Shown here: positions 1 to 12,677 of the stretch, piece by piece
Layout: every line of letters begins with the position of its first letter
Numbering within the stretch: position 1 is the first letter of the stretch
Assembly: GCF_958979055.1 (NCBI RefSeq)
Contig: NC_084895.1
Location: 21,126,501-21,190,500 of the forward strand
From: Alnus glutinosa
Lineage: Eukaryota; Streptophyta; Magnoliopsida; Fagales; Betulaceae
Length of the DNA stretch: 64,000 nt
Reading direction: 5' to 3'
Translations under genes and position numbers: made by a program
Notes under the pieces: model-generated
The model's input: only the letters and a program-made list of their open reading frames with translations
Told to the model about the DNA's origin: nothing
Databases searched by the model: none

Positions 1-1188
1 CATGTTTTGGTTGCTAGAATTGATTGGAGATTTTGCAATGTTGATGATCGTTGGATGTTAATCGATTAGGGCTTGTATGGTTGAGTTTATGTGTTAACCG
101 TGAGGGTATTGCACTAGGAACTGGAATTATTTCGGGTGTGTTGGGTGCTAGCCAATGGTGTCCGATTGGTGTTCCGGTGGGTGAAATTACTGTGGATGGC
201 CGTGTGTGTGCGTAGGCTGATTATGGGTTGCTGCATTTTAGTGTTTCAACTATGGGTTTTGGGCTGTGATTTTGAAGAGGATGGTTGAACATATGTATGT
301 AGATTTGTGGTGTGTTGTATTGTGAATTGGCTAGATAATGGTTGTATTAAATTGGAGAAATATTGTGTTCCTGAGACCAATGAGAAAGAAGTTATGTTAA
401 GTTCAATAATTAAAATGAAAACATTAGATTTGAAAAGAAATTGTGCGATGGGCAAATGTGAGAAAAATGAGCATAAAGAACAAAGAGCAAAATAAATAAA
501 GGGAGTAGATAGATAGATATATTATAATTTGATATTATAGTTTAATCTAAGTAACTCCATAGCCATTAAATCGTTTAGATCATTTTTATGTAAATAACAA
601 ATACGGCTAAAATAGAGAAGAGGTTGTAGTGTCTAATTGAATATAAATTGCAAAAATGAATGAATCATTGAATGGGTAAAATGATTTAATAAATGGACCG
701 TAAGACTCTTGTCTAATTTAATTAAGATTAGAAGAACATAGAGTGGTAAATTTTCCAAATGGCCTTAAGTTAATAGGTATAAGTTAGTAAGCTTATAGGA
801 ACACATATATGTAATATAAATCCATTATTTGGCAACGTAGTAACTAATACACCTATACAAGCACACATGATATTTATGTGTCATTGGATTAAGTTAAGCG
901 TCGTATATATATGTATATATATATACAAATGTAAATAGGTTAAATATGTATTGGTAACTTAGTAAATAAGTAACTAGTCATTATTGGGTTAACAATGACA
1001 ATAGGAAGTGATAATAATAAATGACAAGCTATAAAAAGGATTAGGAGTAATAATGTGACACAACAAAAACAAATAAGCTAATGAAATAATAGATGTGTCT
1101 TCTAGTTAATAAATAAGATAAGACGCAAACCTATAACGAACGACTAATCTAATAATAGCTTAAGGTGTTTAGCTAGCTTTAGAAGCGA

Positions 1189-1210
1189 GTGACGTGACGT
1201 GACGTGACGT
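1189..1210. repeat. GTGAC tandem repeat (about 4.4 units)
   Basis: Four perfect copies of GTGAC and a partial fifth lie inside long LTR copy D. Each unit contains TGACG, the core of the as-1/bZIP binding class, so a regulatory role in the LTR is possible but is only inference. I did not see the array at the matching place in copy A. Confidence 0.8.
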
Positions 1211-1626
1211 GTGAGCACGAGGGTAGTTAGGATGTCATAGAGTATGAGATTCAATAGTGTAGTCTAACGATACCAATGTTTGCAGGATCATGTTCGGATT
1301 GGAGTTTTTAATTGGTTATCCAATGTAGAGTCCAAGTGACTAGAGTCCAAGGAGTGTTCGAGTTGGAGTCCAATGCAGCCAAGGTGGGTATTCCACTCAC
1401 TGAGAAAATATATATTTTTATATGTATTAGATTGATAAAAATATATATACTGTTTATTAAACCGAACCGACCATATGATGAAATGTATATGCTTTGAGAT
1501 GATTTGATTAGTTTCGATTATGTTTAAACTATATCAATGATGTTTATGAAATAGTGCAAGAGTGAAAAGTATTGAATTGATTTAAAGTGTTATATTTTGC
1601 GGTTGTGATTTAAATTATGCAAATTG

Positions 1627-1735
1627 TTGAGAACATGTCATGTTGAAACTGTTTACGTTTTATGAAATTATGTTTTAAGTTTGAGAACATGTCATGTTGA
1701 AACTGTTTAGATTTTATGAAGAAATTATGTTTTGA
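1627..1735. repeat. 54-bp direct tandem duplication in LTR D
   Basis: The stretch starting TTGAGAACATGTCATG at 1627 is repeated with few changes from 1681. LTR A has only one copy of this segment (about 9472-9530), so the duplication is private to copy D. Confidence 0.75.
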
Positions 1736-1943
1736 ATGATTTCAAAGTGTTGCATAAAATGTTGGATTTGTTTAGTTTTAAGAGAACGTGATTTAGCAAT
1801 AGCATGATTTTTAGCATGACAAAGTAGTGAAACATATACTGGTCAAGCACAGAGCATAAAGCATGTAGTATAGAGCATACATCAACAGTAGTACAGCAGT
1901 AAAGCAACAGGATACACAGTAAAACAGCAGTTATCAGCAGTAT

Positions 1944-1959
1944 GGGGGACCGACGCCCC
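1944..1959. repeat. Single G-run/C-run hairpin unit in LTR D
   Basis: GGGGGACCGACGCCCC can fold with a G4/C4 stem and a short loop. It sits between the CAG-rich stretch and the GCATATCAT stretch that also flank the matching site in LTR A, and it corresponds to the expanded arrays in LTRs B and C. Confidence 0.7.
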
Positions 1960-4147
1960 AGTAGACCCAGTCATGCATATCATGTATAACATTGTTTTAT
2001 GAGTGATATTTTTATGTTATGAGTAGCTTTTACTAGACGTGTTGGTATGCATAAGTGTCTTAAATGAAAAGCGCTTATGTATATTTCGGATGATCATGTG
2101 TTAAGATGTCATACATTGAACTTGAAAGTACATGGATACATGATTGCCCAGGTGCGAGTAATGGTATGTCTATGAGTAAGAAGGTTGATTGTTCTTGTTC
2201 TTCAGGAAAGATGTGTTAGCATGATTGAGTTTAACTCTAGTGCTCTCATGATCTACTGACGTTCAAGGCACGAAGCTGAAATACGATTAGAGATGGTGTT
2301 GCGAGTGTTTTGTTGACGGATGTTATCCTAGTATGGAAGAGTAAGATGCCATGTTCCTTGCTTAAGACTTATGTGTATACGTGATATCTGTGATGGAGTG
2401 ATCGTGTGCACATATGTCCAAGCGACCGATGAAAAGTATTATTATAGAGGTGTTTATATGTAGAAACTTCCAAGCGGTAGATTGGAACTTCTACATATGT
2501 TCACAACTATATAGTATGTTTTAAATGTTTTTTGAATAGTTGGTGTTTGCTGCATTAGCTGTCGGTAAATTGTGGCTAATATAGTACTCGCACGACTAAA
2601 AATAAAATAAAGGTTGGTTCTTTGTGAAAACTCAGTTAGTCTTATACCACTGAGGTCTTAGTATGTTTCATGCTAAGGCGATGAACTCATTCTTTCACCT
2701 ATGCAGATGTGGATACCACCACAACCGTGTAGATGACGTTTCTTTGGCTGCAGGTACTTCGGTATAGTTGATGGGTTGGTAGCAGTGTGCTTGGGATATT
2801 ATGACTGAAGCTTGTCGCGACGGTTGTAATTGTCGGACCACGGGTTGTCCACTGTTTTATAGGTTTGGTATACCTTGTGACGTTTGTGTCACTTATTCTT
2901 TATAAAGCTATAGTTGTTTTGTAAATATTGTGTTAATAAGACTCATACAGATAGATGTTAAATGGCTCTTTGTTGTAATTTCCACTATTCAGATTTATGT
3001 TTTCCGCTGCATAGATAGATATATGTTATACTCTGATTATCAGGTGCATGTTATGGGGCATGTGCCATATGTTGGCTTTGCGACATATCGTCGTGTCACT
3101 GTGAAGGCTCGTTTTACGTTTTGTATATATATATATATATAAAAAACGGGTCGTCACAACTATCCAAGGCTTCCCTAAGGTACACTTTTTATCTTTGATT
3201 TTCTGCTTTTGAAAATTCTTTAAGAGAGATTTTTGTGTGCTAAGATGGTCAAATTGACCAACTCGCTAGTTGAACCTAAACCCCACAAATTCTGACTTTC
3301 TCTTTAGGTTGCTGTAGTTAATCCAAAACAGCATAAGTGCTGTAAAAAAATTTATAGCACCTAAGCCATATCCAAGAAATATATATATCATTTCTGCCTT
3401 TCTTTATATCCAATTATTGTTATAAAAGAAAAAGACAGCATGCACTACGTTTTTGCTGCATGTGATGTTTCCAATCAGGTCCTTTTATTATTGTGAGAGA
3501 GACTTGTGGGTTATTATTCCCCTCCGAAAATATAAATAAATAATTAAAGCAAATGATTTGCACATCCACTTAGAGCATTCTCAACAGCTTACTTAGACTA
3601 CATTGTTAGGGTGCGTGTGTTTGCGTTGTCATGCTTCTTCTCATTAGAGACGACAATTCCTACTAGCAAGTACTGTTTATACAAAAATGAGTACCATAAG
3701 TGAAACACAATATGGTAAGAACATCTTTAATTACCCCTCTTACTTGTATATCTCCAAACCTTTAGCCAACCACTCCAATAACTTCTCATACATGTTCAGA
3801 CCAGTAATTAAAACATTTAAAAAGTTTTGACCCAAAACTTTTCACTAATCGCAGCTGGAGAATGGTCTGAAATTCTAATTTCTAGAAAATTCAATTGCAA
3901 CTTCTTTGTTGACCGGATCAAGTAAAGAGTATATAAAACAATATCTTTGATGATAAATAAACTAGTAATATCCCCAAATTCTACCAAGGGTGGACGAGGA
4001 TCTAACTGGGGCATGAAATACCTACCCCGGCCGGCCCCATCCAATCCAACCGTCGACCCTACAGTTGACCTCAAAATAACTTATTTTGCTTTACAAGATA
4101 TATTTAAAAACTGTTTTCTTTTCTTCTTAGCCTTTGCTTACACGTCA

Positions 4148-5000
4148 GGGACAATCTTTCATATTTGTTAAGGGCAAAATTTTCTGTACGTATTTTGTTT
4201 CTATTCTCAAGATAAAGACGTTACTAAGAATGAAACAAATTTTTAAACTAATAATAATAAATAAAAAAACTCTACGGAAATCAAAGAAGTATTTGCCACC
4301 ATCATTGTGATCTTGACGCTTACAAATAAATAAATAAATAACGTAGGGTGTGATGCCACCGTCCTCAAGTATATCTTTTATAAGTGCTCACAACAAATAT
4401 TTTATCGATTTTTTAAGAATTGTAGATGTTATAATTTTACCAATATAAAAGGAACCAAAAGAATTTTTCTATTTATTATTTCAATATAAAATATTTCTCT
4501 CTTTTCTCTCATCTCTCGCCTCTTTATCTTTCATTGGGTATTGTGTAAGAATTTTGTAAAAAATATAAAAGTTAGTAAGAACTAATATTTGTAAAGGAAT
4601 AATATTTATTTGATATAAAAAAAATATAATTGAAGCTGTTGTTGAAAGAAAAAATAGTTTTATTCTTAAAATTTAAAAATAAAAAAAAGCTACTAAGAAT
4701 ACTTTAACACAATTATCCAAAGAAGATTTGTAGGGGGAAAGGGATTGATTGCCGGTTATATCTCTATTTTTTAACAGCAGATGTGCTGTGCTTATTTCTT
4801 CTTAATTAACCTTTGCTTTACACGTTATCGAGGGACAATCTTTCATATTTGTTTCTATTCTCAAGATAAAGACGTTATTAAGAAAAACACATTTTTAAAC
4901 TAAAAGAAAAAAAGAAAAAAAATGAAAAAAATCCTTCACGGAGATCGAAGAAGTATTAATTTGCCTACCATCATTGTGATCTTGACGCTTACAAAGAAGG
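4148..5000. repeat. Direct repeat pair of about 170 bp
   Basis: The segment 4148-4328 (GACAATCTTTCATATTTGTT through ATCTTGACGCTTACAAA) recurs at 4831-4996 in the same orientation with scattered changes, separated by about 500 bp of AT-rich DNA. It is likely an old local duplication. No ORF spans it. Confidence 0.75.
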
Positions 5001-7559
5001 GTACTCTTTGTTTCGTTGCGATCTCTGTATTGCTGCTGAACTCTTAGTTGGAGGAGAGACTTTGTTTTGTTGTTGGGCTTTCTTGTTGGTTTTTTGTGGC
5101 GCTGATTTATTGCATTTCTTGTTAATTTATGTCCTGTTCTACTGTCTGTGTTTCTGTTCTAAATTTTTTTGCAAAATATCTCTTCATAGCGATTAGTTTC
5201 AACCAAATAAAAGCAATAAAAATATTTGGTGCGGGTGAAAAGTAGCTAGATAAAATTAAAAATAAAAAAAATAAAAAAAAGAAGAAGAAAAAGAAGAAAA
5301 ATAAGTAATTAGCCCATACGGTTAGAAAAGTTGATAAAATTCGTTAATATGCCATATCAACAAGAATCAAGCCGTCCAAAGAGGGTGGCTAAACCACCCT
5401 ATGATCACTCAGGATGGTTCGACAAGCTTTTCAATTTTATTGATTTATTTATTTGCCAATTGAAATGGCCAAACCACCTTCAATGCACTTGAGATATGCC
5501 TAGATGGGTGGTTTGATGATCACCATCATTTAGCACATTAACAGATTTTGTCAACTTTTCTAATAGTACGTACTAATTTGTGTGTGTGTATTTTTTTTTT
5601 TTTTGCTTACTCTAGTGAGTGATTAATCACTTTTAAGACTCATGGAGCCTTATGTCAAAACTCCAAATCACTGCACAAAAATTGCATTTCTCCCTTTTTA
5701 TTTTTTATATAAAGCATTATCTAAAACATTAGTTGGGTAAGTTTGTCAATGTATTTTTCTTTTAATTTGACAAAAAAGAAAAAAGAAGAAGACAAAAAAA
5801 AAAGTCAATTAAGGTGGTCACGCAATCAGCCTTGTTCCATTTAAAGATGAAAGTCTTGCAGAAAGAAAGAGCTCTCCCACTGCCATGGTTAGGAAACGAT
5901 TATGAGGATAACCAAAGATAGAAAGAGCACTTTTGAAGTCCGATAGAATAGTGATTATTCTGCAGGTTATTTAATAAGCAATTTGCAAGGAAGAAAATAA
6001 ATAAAAACAAAAAATTATCCCAAAACACAGAGACATTCTCTGAACTTCAATAAAAATATCAATAATCAGTCGTGCTCGAAAACGCCCACAAGACGGGCTA
6101 ATACAGCTGAAAATTCGACCTTTAGTAGGATTTTACCAAAAATAGCAAAATCATAATAACCCTAATAAAATGAAATACATAATAAAATAAGAAGGCTACC
6201 AAAAATTTGGCCCAAATCAAGCTCATAATCACTTCCTTAACAATAAATGAAAAATTATCATAAATGAAAAAAAAAAAATCTAAAATTAAGTTTTTTAAGG
6301 GAAAACAATAGATTTTGGGCTCGAAACGAGGCGCACCGAGTGTAGTTGGGTGGCCACGACATGCATGCCAAAGAGAGCTTTTTCTAATTGAGGTCACATG
6401 TGTGAATCAGACGCTCATAGCCAAAATACTGCCGCGCACTCAGAAATTGCCCTAATTAAGCCAGATCACAATTTTTTGCTAATCTTGCGCTGATCTACCC
6501 GCTCCAGGTAATTCAGTGCCATCAACGTGCAATTTGACAGCTCAGTATCATCTGACTCGGATCCCTCTGCATCAACTCTGCATCAACAGAAGTATTAACT
6601 AGATTTTTTCATTAACGATAAATATCATGCGTGGCACTTTTTGAAACCGAAATGGTTGTTTGATCTAAGGCCTAACTACATGTACCTGTGAGGTATTTAA
6701 CCCTAAATATTTTATGAATGTTTTATGTTAATTTAGGTTTGTTGGTCAATATTATCATAAAAATATTGTACGAATAATTATTTAAAACTGTGCAGTTAGC
6801 TGTTAACACTTAACATCAAGTGTTACGGAATTGTTGATAATTAATGGACTTGTTTATGCATCGTTTCTTTTTCTATTTTGAAGGCTGAATAAAATATATT
6901 TTAGTGGAGTTGTTGACGCATCATTTCTTTATCTACTTTGAACGGTAAAAAATAAATAAATTAATTAATTAAAACGCTGTGAAATATTTATATACGTCTC
7001 TCCAATATTCTATCAAATACTTTAGCAACTATTCTTCAGTTATTCAATGTTTAGGATCAATACTCGCTAACGGATAGTTTATCTTGCAAGTACATGATAA
7101 GGATATGATAACAGAACGTTTATGATAAATGATAATTTGGTTACTCTAGATTAAAGGATTAAGGGATATGTTTACATTAAGAAGGCCCAAGGAGAAGTTA
7201 ACAATTGTAAAGCCAAGATAGCAGTACTCCTGGGTAGTTCTGCCCCGGGAGTAGACACCGAATCACCACATTCCGGACCAAAAACCTAGATGGTTAACTA
7301 AGGCTCTGGACAGGCATGTCCTAAGAACTCAAAAAGAATATCACCTGCCTCGTGTAGAGTGCCAAAAATATCATGCCTCATGCAAAGTGCCAGAAATATA
7401 TATCGTCTTCCCCTGTAGTATGGGCGTCGATATTCCCCCGCAGGTGCAGTATGATGACAAAACATGAGATGCTTTCCTTTGCAGGAAAGGAAGGCTGGAA
7501 ACGATGAGCCATCCCCGAGCGTGAATCCCAAGGGATGACTCATTGCTAAGTAAATTCAG

Positions 7560-7775
7560 GGCTATAAATATATCTCATATCCATGTATGAGAGAGACTCT
7601 TTTTAACACAAAAAGATTACACTCAGTTCGCCCTAATTGATTTAAGCATTGGAGGGATGAACTCCGGCCAACCCCCGGTGTATCTTCTTCACCTTGTTTG
7701 TTTTGCATAAACCGGACGACAAGTCTATCGCAGAGGAGTGAACTATCACGACCATACAGAAAACTGTACCAACAT
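7560..7775 (+). mobile_element. Possible LTR 3' terminus (unresolved)
   Basis: The text around 7615-7775 (a CGCCCTAATTGATTTAAGCATTGGAGGG-type stretch, then GGAGTGAACTATCACG and ending CTGTACCAACA) resembles the 3' end of a common class of plant Gypsy LTRs just before the primer-binding site. I could not find a matching TG start or target duplication, so limits and class are uncertain. Confidence 0.3.
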
Positions 7776-8420
7776 TATTATCTTAAACCGAATCACTTAT
7801 TTTCTGCATCTATACTTTTATGTCTTCCATTGCTATAGTTTTTTTTATGAAATTCTTGGTTGGTGAGGTTGGTATATAATAGGAAGAAGATGGCAATTGT
7901 ACATTGTGATGGAGCTGGAAATTATCAGGTACCAAATGAGTAAGTTGAACCAAAGAAGCACTCTAAACAAAATAAAATTGGCAACCAATATTGCAAAATA
8001 AAGTTGCACACCTCTAATTATAGAGGACTACACAAATTGTCTATTTTATGATCACAGAATTCTCTCTTAACAAGTTATATTAATATCTGAAAAGAAATCT
8101 CTGCAAAAATATACATACATTAGTTGATGTTTCTTTTGTGCGTGTCTCAGTGATAACCAACAAAGTTGCAAAAACGTCATGACCAGTTTCAGGAAATACA
8201 CTAAACAAGAAGTAATTAGCAAGAGAAAAATAAACATCACTTTCACATGGATATTTCATTTTAGTACTTAGAACGTTGTAACAATTTGCACTAGCCTTTT
8301 GAACCATCTGCAAGCATTAAAGAGAGATAAATATTCATTAGACAAGAATTTAGTAATTCCTATACCCAATTGGATGCACAACATCCTTAGCAATTATAAA
8401 AATTGAATTAGCAGTGTGAC

Positions 8421-10963
8421 TATGATGTCCCGAATATTATTTGTCATTTTAAGAATAAATTTAATGAGATAAATGAATAAAATTAATTTAACGACTGAAA
8501 AATACAATAAGACGCGCAAATAATATTTTATAGTCCAAATAAATAAATTATATAAAGGAAAAAGAATAATAAAATAATATATATACACACACATGGGGCG
8601 CAGACCTGTGCCCCACGTCCAAAAAATTTAGTGAAGGGCTAATGTCCTTCACTCATATGGCCAGGTGGCCATTTTAATCATGAGGCCGTGTGGCCTTTTC
8701 AATAAAAGAGGCGATGCCTTTTCATTTTTATTTTAAGAACAAAGGCTTGTCTTGCATTTTATTTCTTTTGAATTTTCATTGAAAAATTATGATCTACGAA
8801 GATCCAACGGTCCAATCTTAGATTCGACTTCAGTAACGTAATCTTTGAAGCCCGATCTACGTTTTGACTGAACGTTGGGTTTTGAGGTAAATCGTCAAAT
8901 TCGCATTTTTAGAGATTTTTTATAAATCTTGTAGAAATGAGTTAAACTTAGCGTTTTCTATAGATTTTATGTGATTTGGAGTTGCTAGGAGCTTCCCGAG
9001 CATTTGGTCTTTGCTTAGCAAATTTTTGGTAAGTTTTCCATAGACATTAGTTTTGGGTATTTTGTTAAAATGTTATTTTATTGTAACTAACCCTAAGTAA
9101 TGCTTATGGGTTAGCAATATTGAGTTTATTAATGCAATGTATTGTATTTTTAGTGGCACTTTACGGTTGAGCTTAGAGTCGTTTGGATATTTGGGAGTAC
9201 AAGCGATTTGAGGTGAGTATTCTACTATCTGAGAAAATATATATTTTTATATGTTATAAATTGATTAAAATATATATATATTGTCTATGAAACCGAACTG
9301 ATCATATGATGAATTATATGTTTTGAGATAATTTGATTAGTTTCAATTATGTTCAAATTATATCAAATGATGTTTAAGAATTGATGCATGAGTGAAGGGT
9401 GTTGAATTGTTTTAAAGTATTTTAAAGTGTTTAGAGTGTTTGCTGCGGTTTAGATTTAAATTATGCAAATTATTTGAGAACATGCCATGTTGAAACTGTT
9501 TATGTTTTATGAATAAACTATAATTTGAATGTTTTCAAAATATTTGATGAAATGTCGGATTTGTTAGTTTTAAAGGAACATGATTTAGTAACAATATGAT
9601 TTTATAGCATGATGCAGTAGTGAAATATATACTGGTCAAACACAGAGCATAGGGCATGTAGTATAGAACATATATACAACAGCAGTAAAGCAACAGCAAG
9701 CACAGTTAAACAGCAGTTATCAACATCGTGGGGGACCCAAGCCCCAATAGACCCAGTTTTATGCATATCATATATAACTTATGAGTAATGTTTTTATGTT
9801 ATGAGTAGCTTTTACTAGACATGTTGGTATGCATAAGTGTCTTAAATGAAAAGCGTTTATGTATACTCCTATCGGATAGTCGTAAGTGTTAAGATGTCAT
9901 ACATTGAACTTGAATGTACATGAATTCATGACTGCCCAGGTGTGAGTAATGGCACGTCTATGAGTAAGAAGGTTGACTGTTATTGTTATTTAGGAAAGAC
10001 GTGTTAGCATAATTGAGTTCAACTCTAGTGCTCACATGATCTACTATTGTTTAAGACACGAAACTGAAATACGATTAGAGATGGTGTTGCGAGTATTTTG
10101 TTTAGGGATGATATCCTAGTATGGAAGAGTAAAATGCCATGTTTTATTGCTTAATACTTACGTGTAGACGTGATATCTGTGATGGAGTGATCGTGTGCAC
10201 ATATGTCTGAGCCACCGTTGAAAAGTATTATTATAGAGGGGTTTATATGTAGACTCTTCCAAGCGGTAGACTGGAACTTCTATATGTTTTCATAGCTATA
10301 TAGTATGTTTCAAATGTTTTCTGAATAGTCGGTATTTGCTGTATTAGCTATTGGTAAATTGTGGCTGATATAGTGCTCGCGTGACTAAAAATAAAATAAA
10401 GGTTGGTTTTTTGTGAAAACTCAGTTAGTTTTATATCACTGAGGTCTTAGTATGTTTTATACTGAGACGGTGGATTAATCCTTTCACCTATGCGGATGTG
10501 GATACCACCACAATCGTGTAGATGATATTCCTATGATTACAAGTACTCCTGAGGCGGATGATGATCCGATAACGTACTATTTGAGTTACTACGATTGAAG
10601 CTCGTAGCGACAATCATAGTGGGTTGGACTATGGTGTATTTATTTTGAGTACTTTTGTATATGGCTTGTGACGTATGTGTCACGTATTATTTTGTATAAG
10701 CCATTATTTTGTAATAGTTATATGTATTCAAACCTTAAACAGATAGACTTGTGTTATGGCTTACATTTGTATAGATAGCAGATTTATTTATAGTTATGCT
10801 TTTCCGCTGCGTTTGATGGAATCATATGTATTCCACTGTAAATGTAACTCTGTATATCAGATACATGTTATGGGGCATGTGCTTATGTTGGCTGAGCGAC
10901 ATGTAGTCGTGCCATTGTGATGACTTGATTTACATTTTGTATAAAAAAAAAGGGGTCGTCACA
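8421..10963 (+). mobile_element. Long LTR, copy A (solo LTR, 2543 bp)
   Basis: It begins TATGATGTCC (consensus of the family TGTGATGTCC) and ends GGGTCGTCACA. Flanks are GTGAC (8416-8420) and GCGAC (10964-10968), a 5-bp target duplication with one mismatch. Removing the element restores text matching the paralogous region near 11650 and 44520. It carries no ORF of note. It shares its 5' third with copy B (for example AAGATCCAACGGTCC near 8800 and 21294) and its 3' half with copies B, C and D. Confidence 0.85.
9730..9745. repeat. Single hairpin unit in LTR A
   Basis: GGGGGACCCAAGCCCC lies at the same place as the unit at 1944 in LTR D and as the expanded arrays at 15280-15620 (LTR C) and 22760-23000 (LTR B). 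Confidence 0.7.
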
Positions 10964-12014
10964 GCGACATACCGCTTTATATTAATAATCTCGATCAGTT
11001 CGTTCATGGGGATACTGCATTCGTTCCCCACCTTCAAACGCTTTGTATTTTTCATACAGAAAGCTTTGATCAATGGCAGAACAAAATCCATTTTGCCTCA
11101 TATCTAACGGATTCCTTGGTTCAAGCAAAAGAAGCAATGTCACTCGATCATTATCAAAATGACTGCAATCTTTTTGTCTGCTTGGATCCCACCAGAATGC
11201 CTTCTACTTCCAAGAGGCCATGAACTAGATCAGAATTTGAAAAAAGTATCGTTAATTTCTTCTTCTCCATATCTGTTTTGTTTGAAAAATGTAACTAGAA
11301 GAAAATGGTTGTTCTGTTGCAATAATATTAATTAATTACCATTTTTTTACTAATGAAAAAACCACAAAGATAAAAGAGGAAACACATTACCACCAATATC
11401 CTCTCCAAGATGCACATTTACATCATTGAAAACTTCAGATTTGACCTACAAGAGGGTGATGCCAAATTATTGTAGAAAATGAATGGATCCTCTGTTTTGG
11501 CATTTAGGGCTAGGAGTGTTGAACTCAGATTTCTTTTTTGTCAAGCCAAAAAAATGCATTTCCATCATAATCAGATACTGCAAATGAATGAACATTATCA
11601 AACCACTTACTGGATGCAAAACTTTCTTAGAAACTATAAAAATTGAATGGGCAGTAAGACATACCTCTTTATGTTCATAATCCAGATCTATTTGTTCATG
11701 GGGATATAACGATAATCCCTTCCACTTCTTCTCCTAGAAAATTATATGGAAGAACAATAAAAATCCAATATTGAATATGATATATGGTCATAGTGTAGTT
11801 GCGGAAACAACATGGATACCTACATTATCAAAGCATCAAAGTCCAGGTTACGTACCTATTTTTAGAGGAGGCCTCCTCTCTCTACGTGGTCGCTTGGGCA
11901 TTTTAGCAAACACCTATGATTCTGCCGTGCAAACATAACAAGAATAGCAATGTTCAGGAAAGCCAACACCAACATGAATAACAATGTTCAGGAAAGCCAA
12001 CACCAACATTTAGA

Positions 12015-12046
12015 CCCCCCCCCCCCCCCAAAAAAAAAAAAAAAAA
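12015..12046. repeat. C15-A17 homopolymer pair
   Basis: A run of 15 C is followed directly by 17 A. The length may be unreliable in an assembly. Confidence 0.85.
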
Positions 12047-12087
12047 GAAGTAGATAATCAAGTGTTGTTGAGAAGAAGAGAGGTAGG

Positions 12088-12546
12088 TAGGGCAGAGCTA
12101 CCCCCAAGCCCCTGTTAAAGTATTGATTAAGTGATTAAATTTTTCTATTTCTATAAGTTTAAGTTTTTGGGATAAGTGGTAATTTAACACGGTATCAAAG
12201 TCAAAGGTCTTGAGTTCGAAACTTGACTCCGTCATTCATTCAATTTTCAATTACATACCACGTGTTAGGTCTCACCTATTAAAAGGTAGTTTGAGCCCAC
12301 ACGTTGATTAAGTGATTAAATTTATTTCTTTATAAAAACTTAAGCTTTTTGGGATAAATGGTAATTTAACAGGCCCAAGGTTTTCCCTAAAAAAATAAAA
12401 ATAAATAAATTCCCTTGAAAAATAAAAATTTAAAATTTTACCCATAAATTTTTTAATTTTTTTAGTTAATTGTCCCCTAATTTTATTTATTTTTATTTTT
12501 TTTCAATTTTGCCCCCCTAATCTCAAATGCTGGCTCCACCCCTGGA
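12088..12546. mobile_element. Non-autonomous hAT-type element (459 bp)
   Basis: A perfect 8-bp target duplication GAGGTAGG (12080-12087 and 12547-12554) flanks termini TAGGGCAGAGC and the reverse complement of CAGGGGTGGAGC, typical of plant hAT ends. The sister block has the empty site at 44917-44924 (GAGGCAGG, present once). The interior holds two direct copies of a dispersed repeat (about 12110-12200 and 12300-12375), including the phrase GGTATCAAAGTCAAAGGTC. No transposase ORF. Confidence 0.85.
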
Positions 12547-12677
12547 GGTAGGAAATTCGTGATTCTCCCATTAGGGATGATAGATGAACCTCCCATCAAT
12601 ATGCAAAAACAAATGATGTGACAATAAACTGACCTTTGGATTTGTTTCTTGAAACTTGCATCAAACAAAAATCTGAT

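Larger units (their letters stand above)
1..3158 (+). mobile_element. Long LTR, copy D (3' part, left-truncated by window)
   Basis: The right end reads GGGTCGTCACA at 3148-3158, the same terminus as copies A (10953-10963) and B (23957) and the reverse complement of the left end of copy C (14383). Shared landmarks in the same order include the block around 2580-2740 (start of tandem thymine-rich text, then a CCACCACAACCGTGTAGATGA-like stretch) and the segment just before the end with GGGGCATGTGCC. No gag, pol or other ORF is visible, so this is read as a solo LTR or an LTR of a non-autonomous element. The left end lies outside the window, so no target duplication can be checked. Family assignment (for example large-LTR Gypsy elements) is inference. 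Confidence 0.75.
3159..8079. other. Gene-free region resembling NLR upstream flank
   Basis: No convincing coding sequence was found. About 3385-3590 matches about 50115-50280 (the flank upstream of the NLR at 49208), and about 5330-5870 matches 24780-25200 and parts of 50640-50830 and 52915-52990. The order suggests the upstream flank of another minus-strand NLR lying left of the window. The rest is AT-rich. A weakly repeated pair of about 50 bp lies near 6845 and 6903. Confidence 0.6.
8119..11901 (-). pseudogene. Small unrecognised multi-exon gene, copy 1, split by LTR A
   Basis: I do not recognise this family. On the minus strand a short first exon (11901-11856) encodes MPKRPRRERRPPLKI and ends at a clean GTACGT donor. 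Exon-2-like pieces lie at about 11740-11680, which has a TGA in frame, and at 11235-10969. The second can be read as an open stretch with [12 protein letters not shown] and [12 protein letters not shown], but has a TAA just before its donor. An exon at 8307-8119 (63 codons, starting MVQKASANCYN, flanked by CAG and GTATGT) is open. LTR A (8421-10963) splits the gene just downstream of the second exon-2 piece. The basic N-terminus looks like a nuclear-localisation signal, but function is unknown. It lies directly 3' of an NLR, as do copies 2 and 3. Confidence 0.55.

Noticed and set aside
5008-5196. Small Cys- and Leu-rich secreted or membrane peptide
   Set aside because: It lies in a T-rich repeat-flanked region with no start context or family support; T-rich DNA readily gives hydrophobic open frames.
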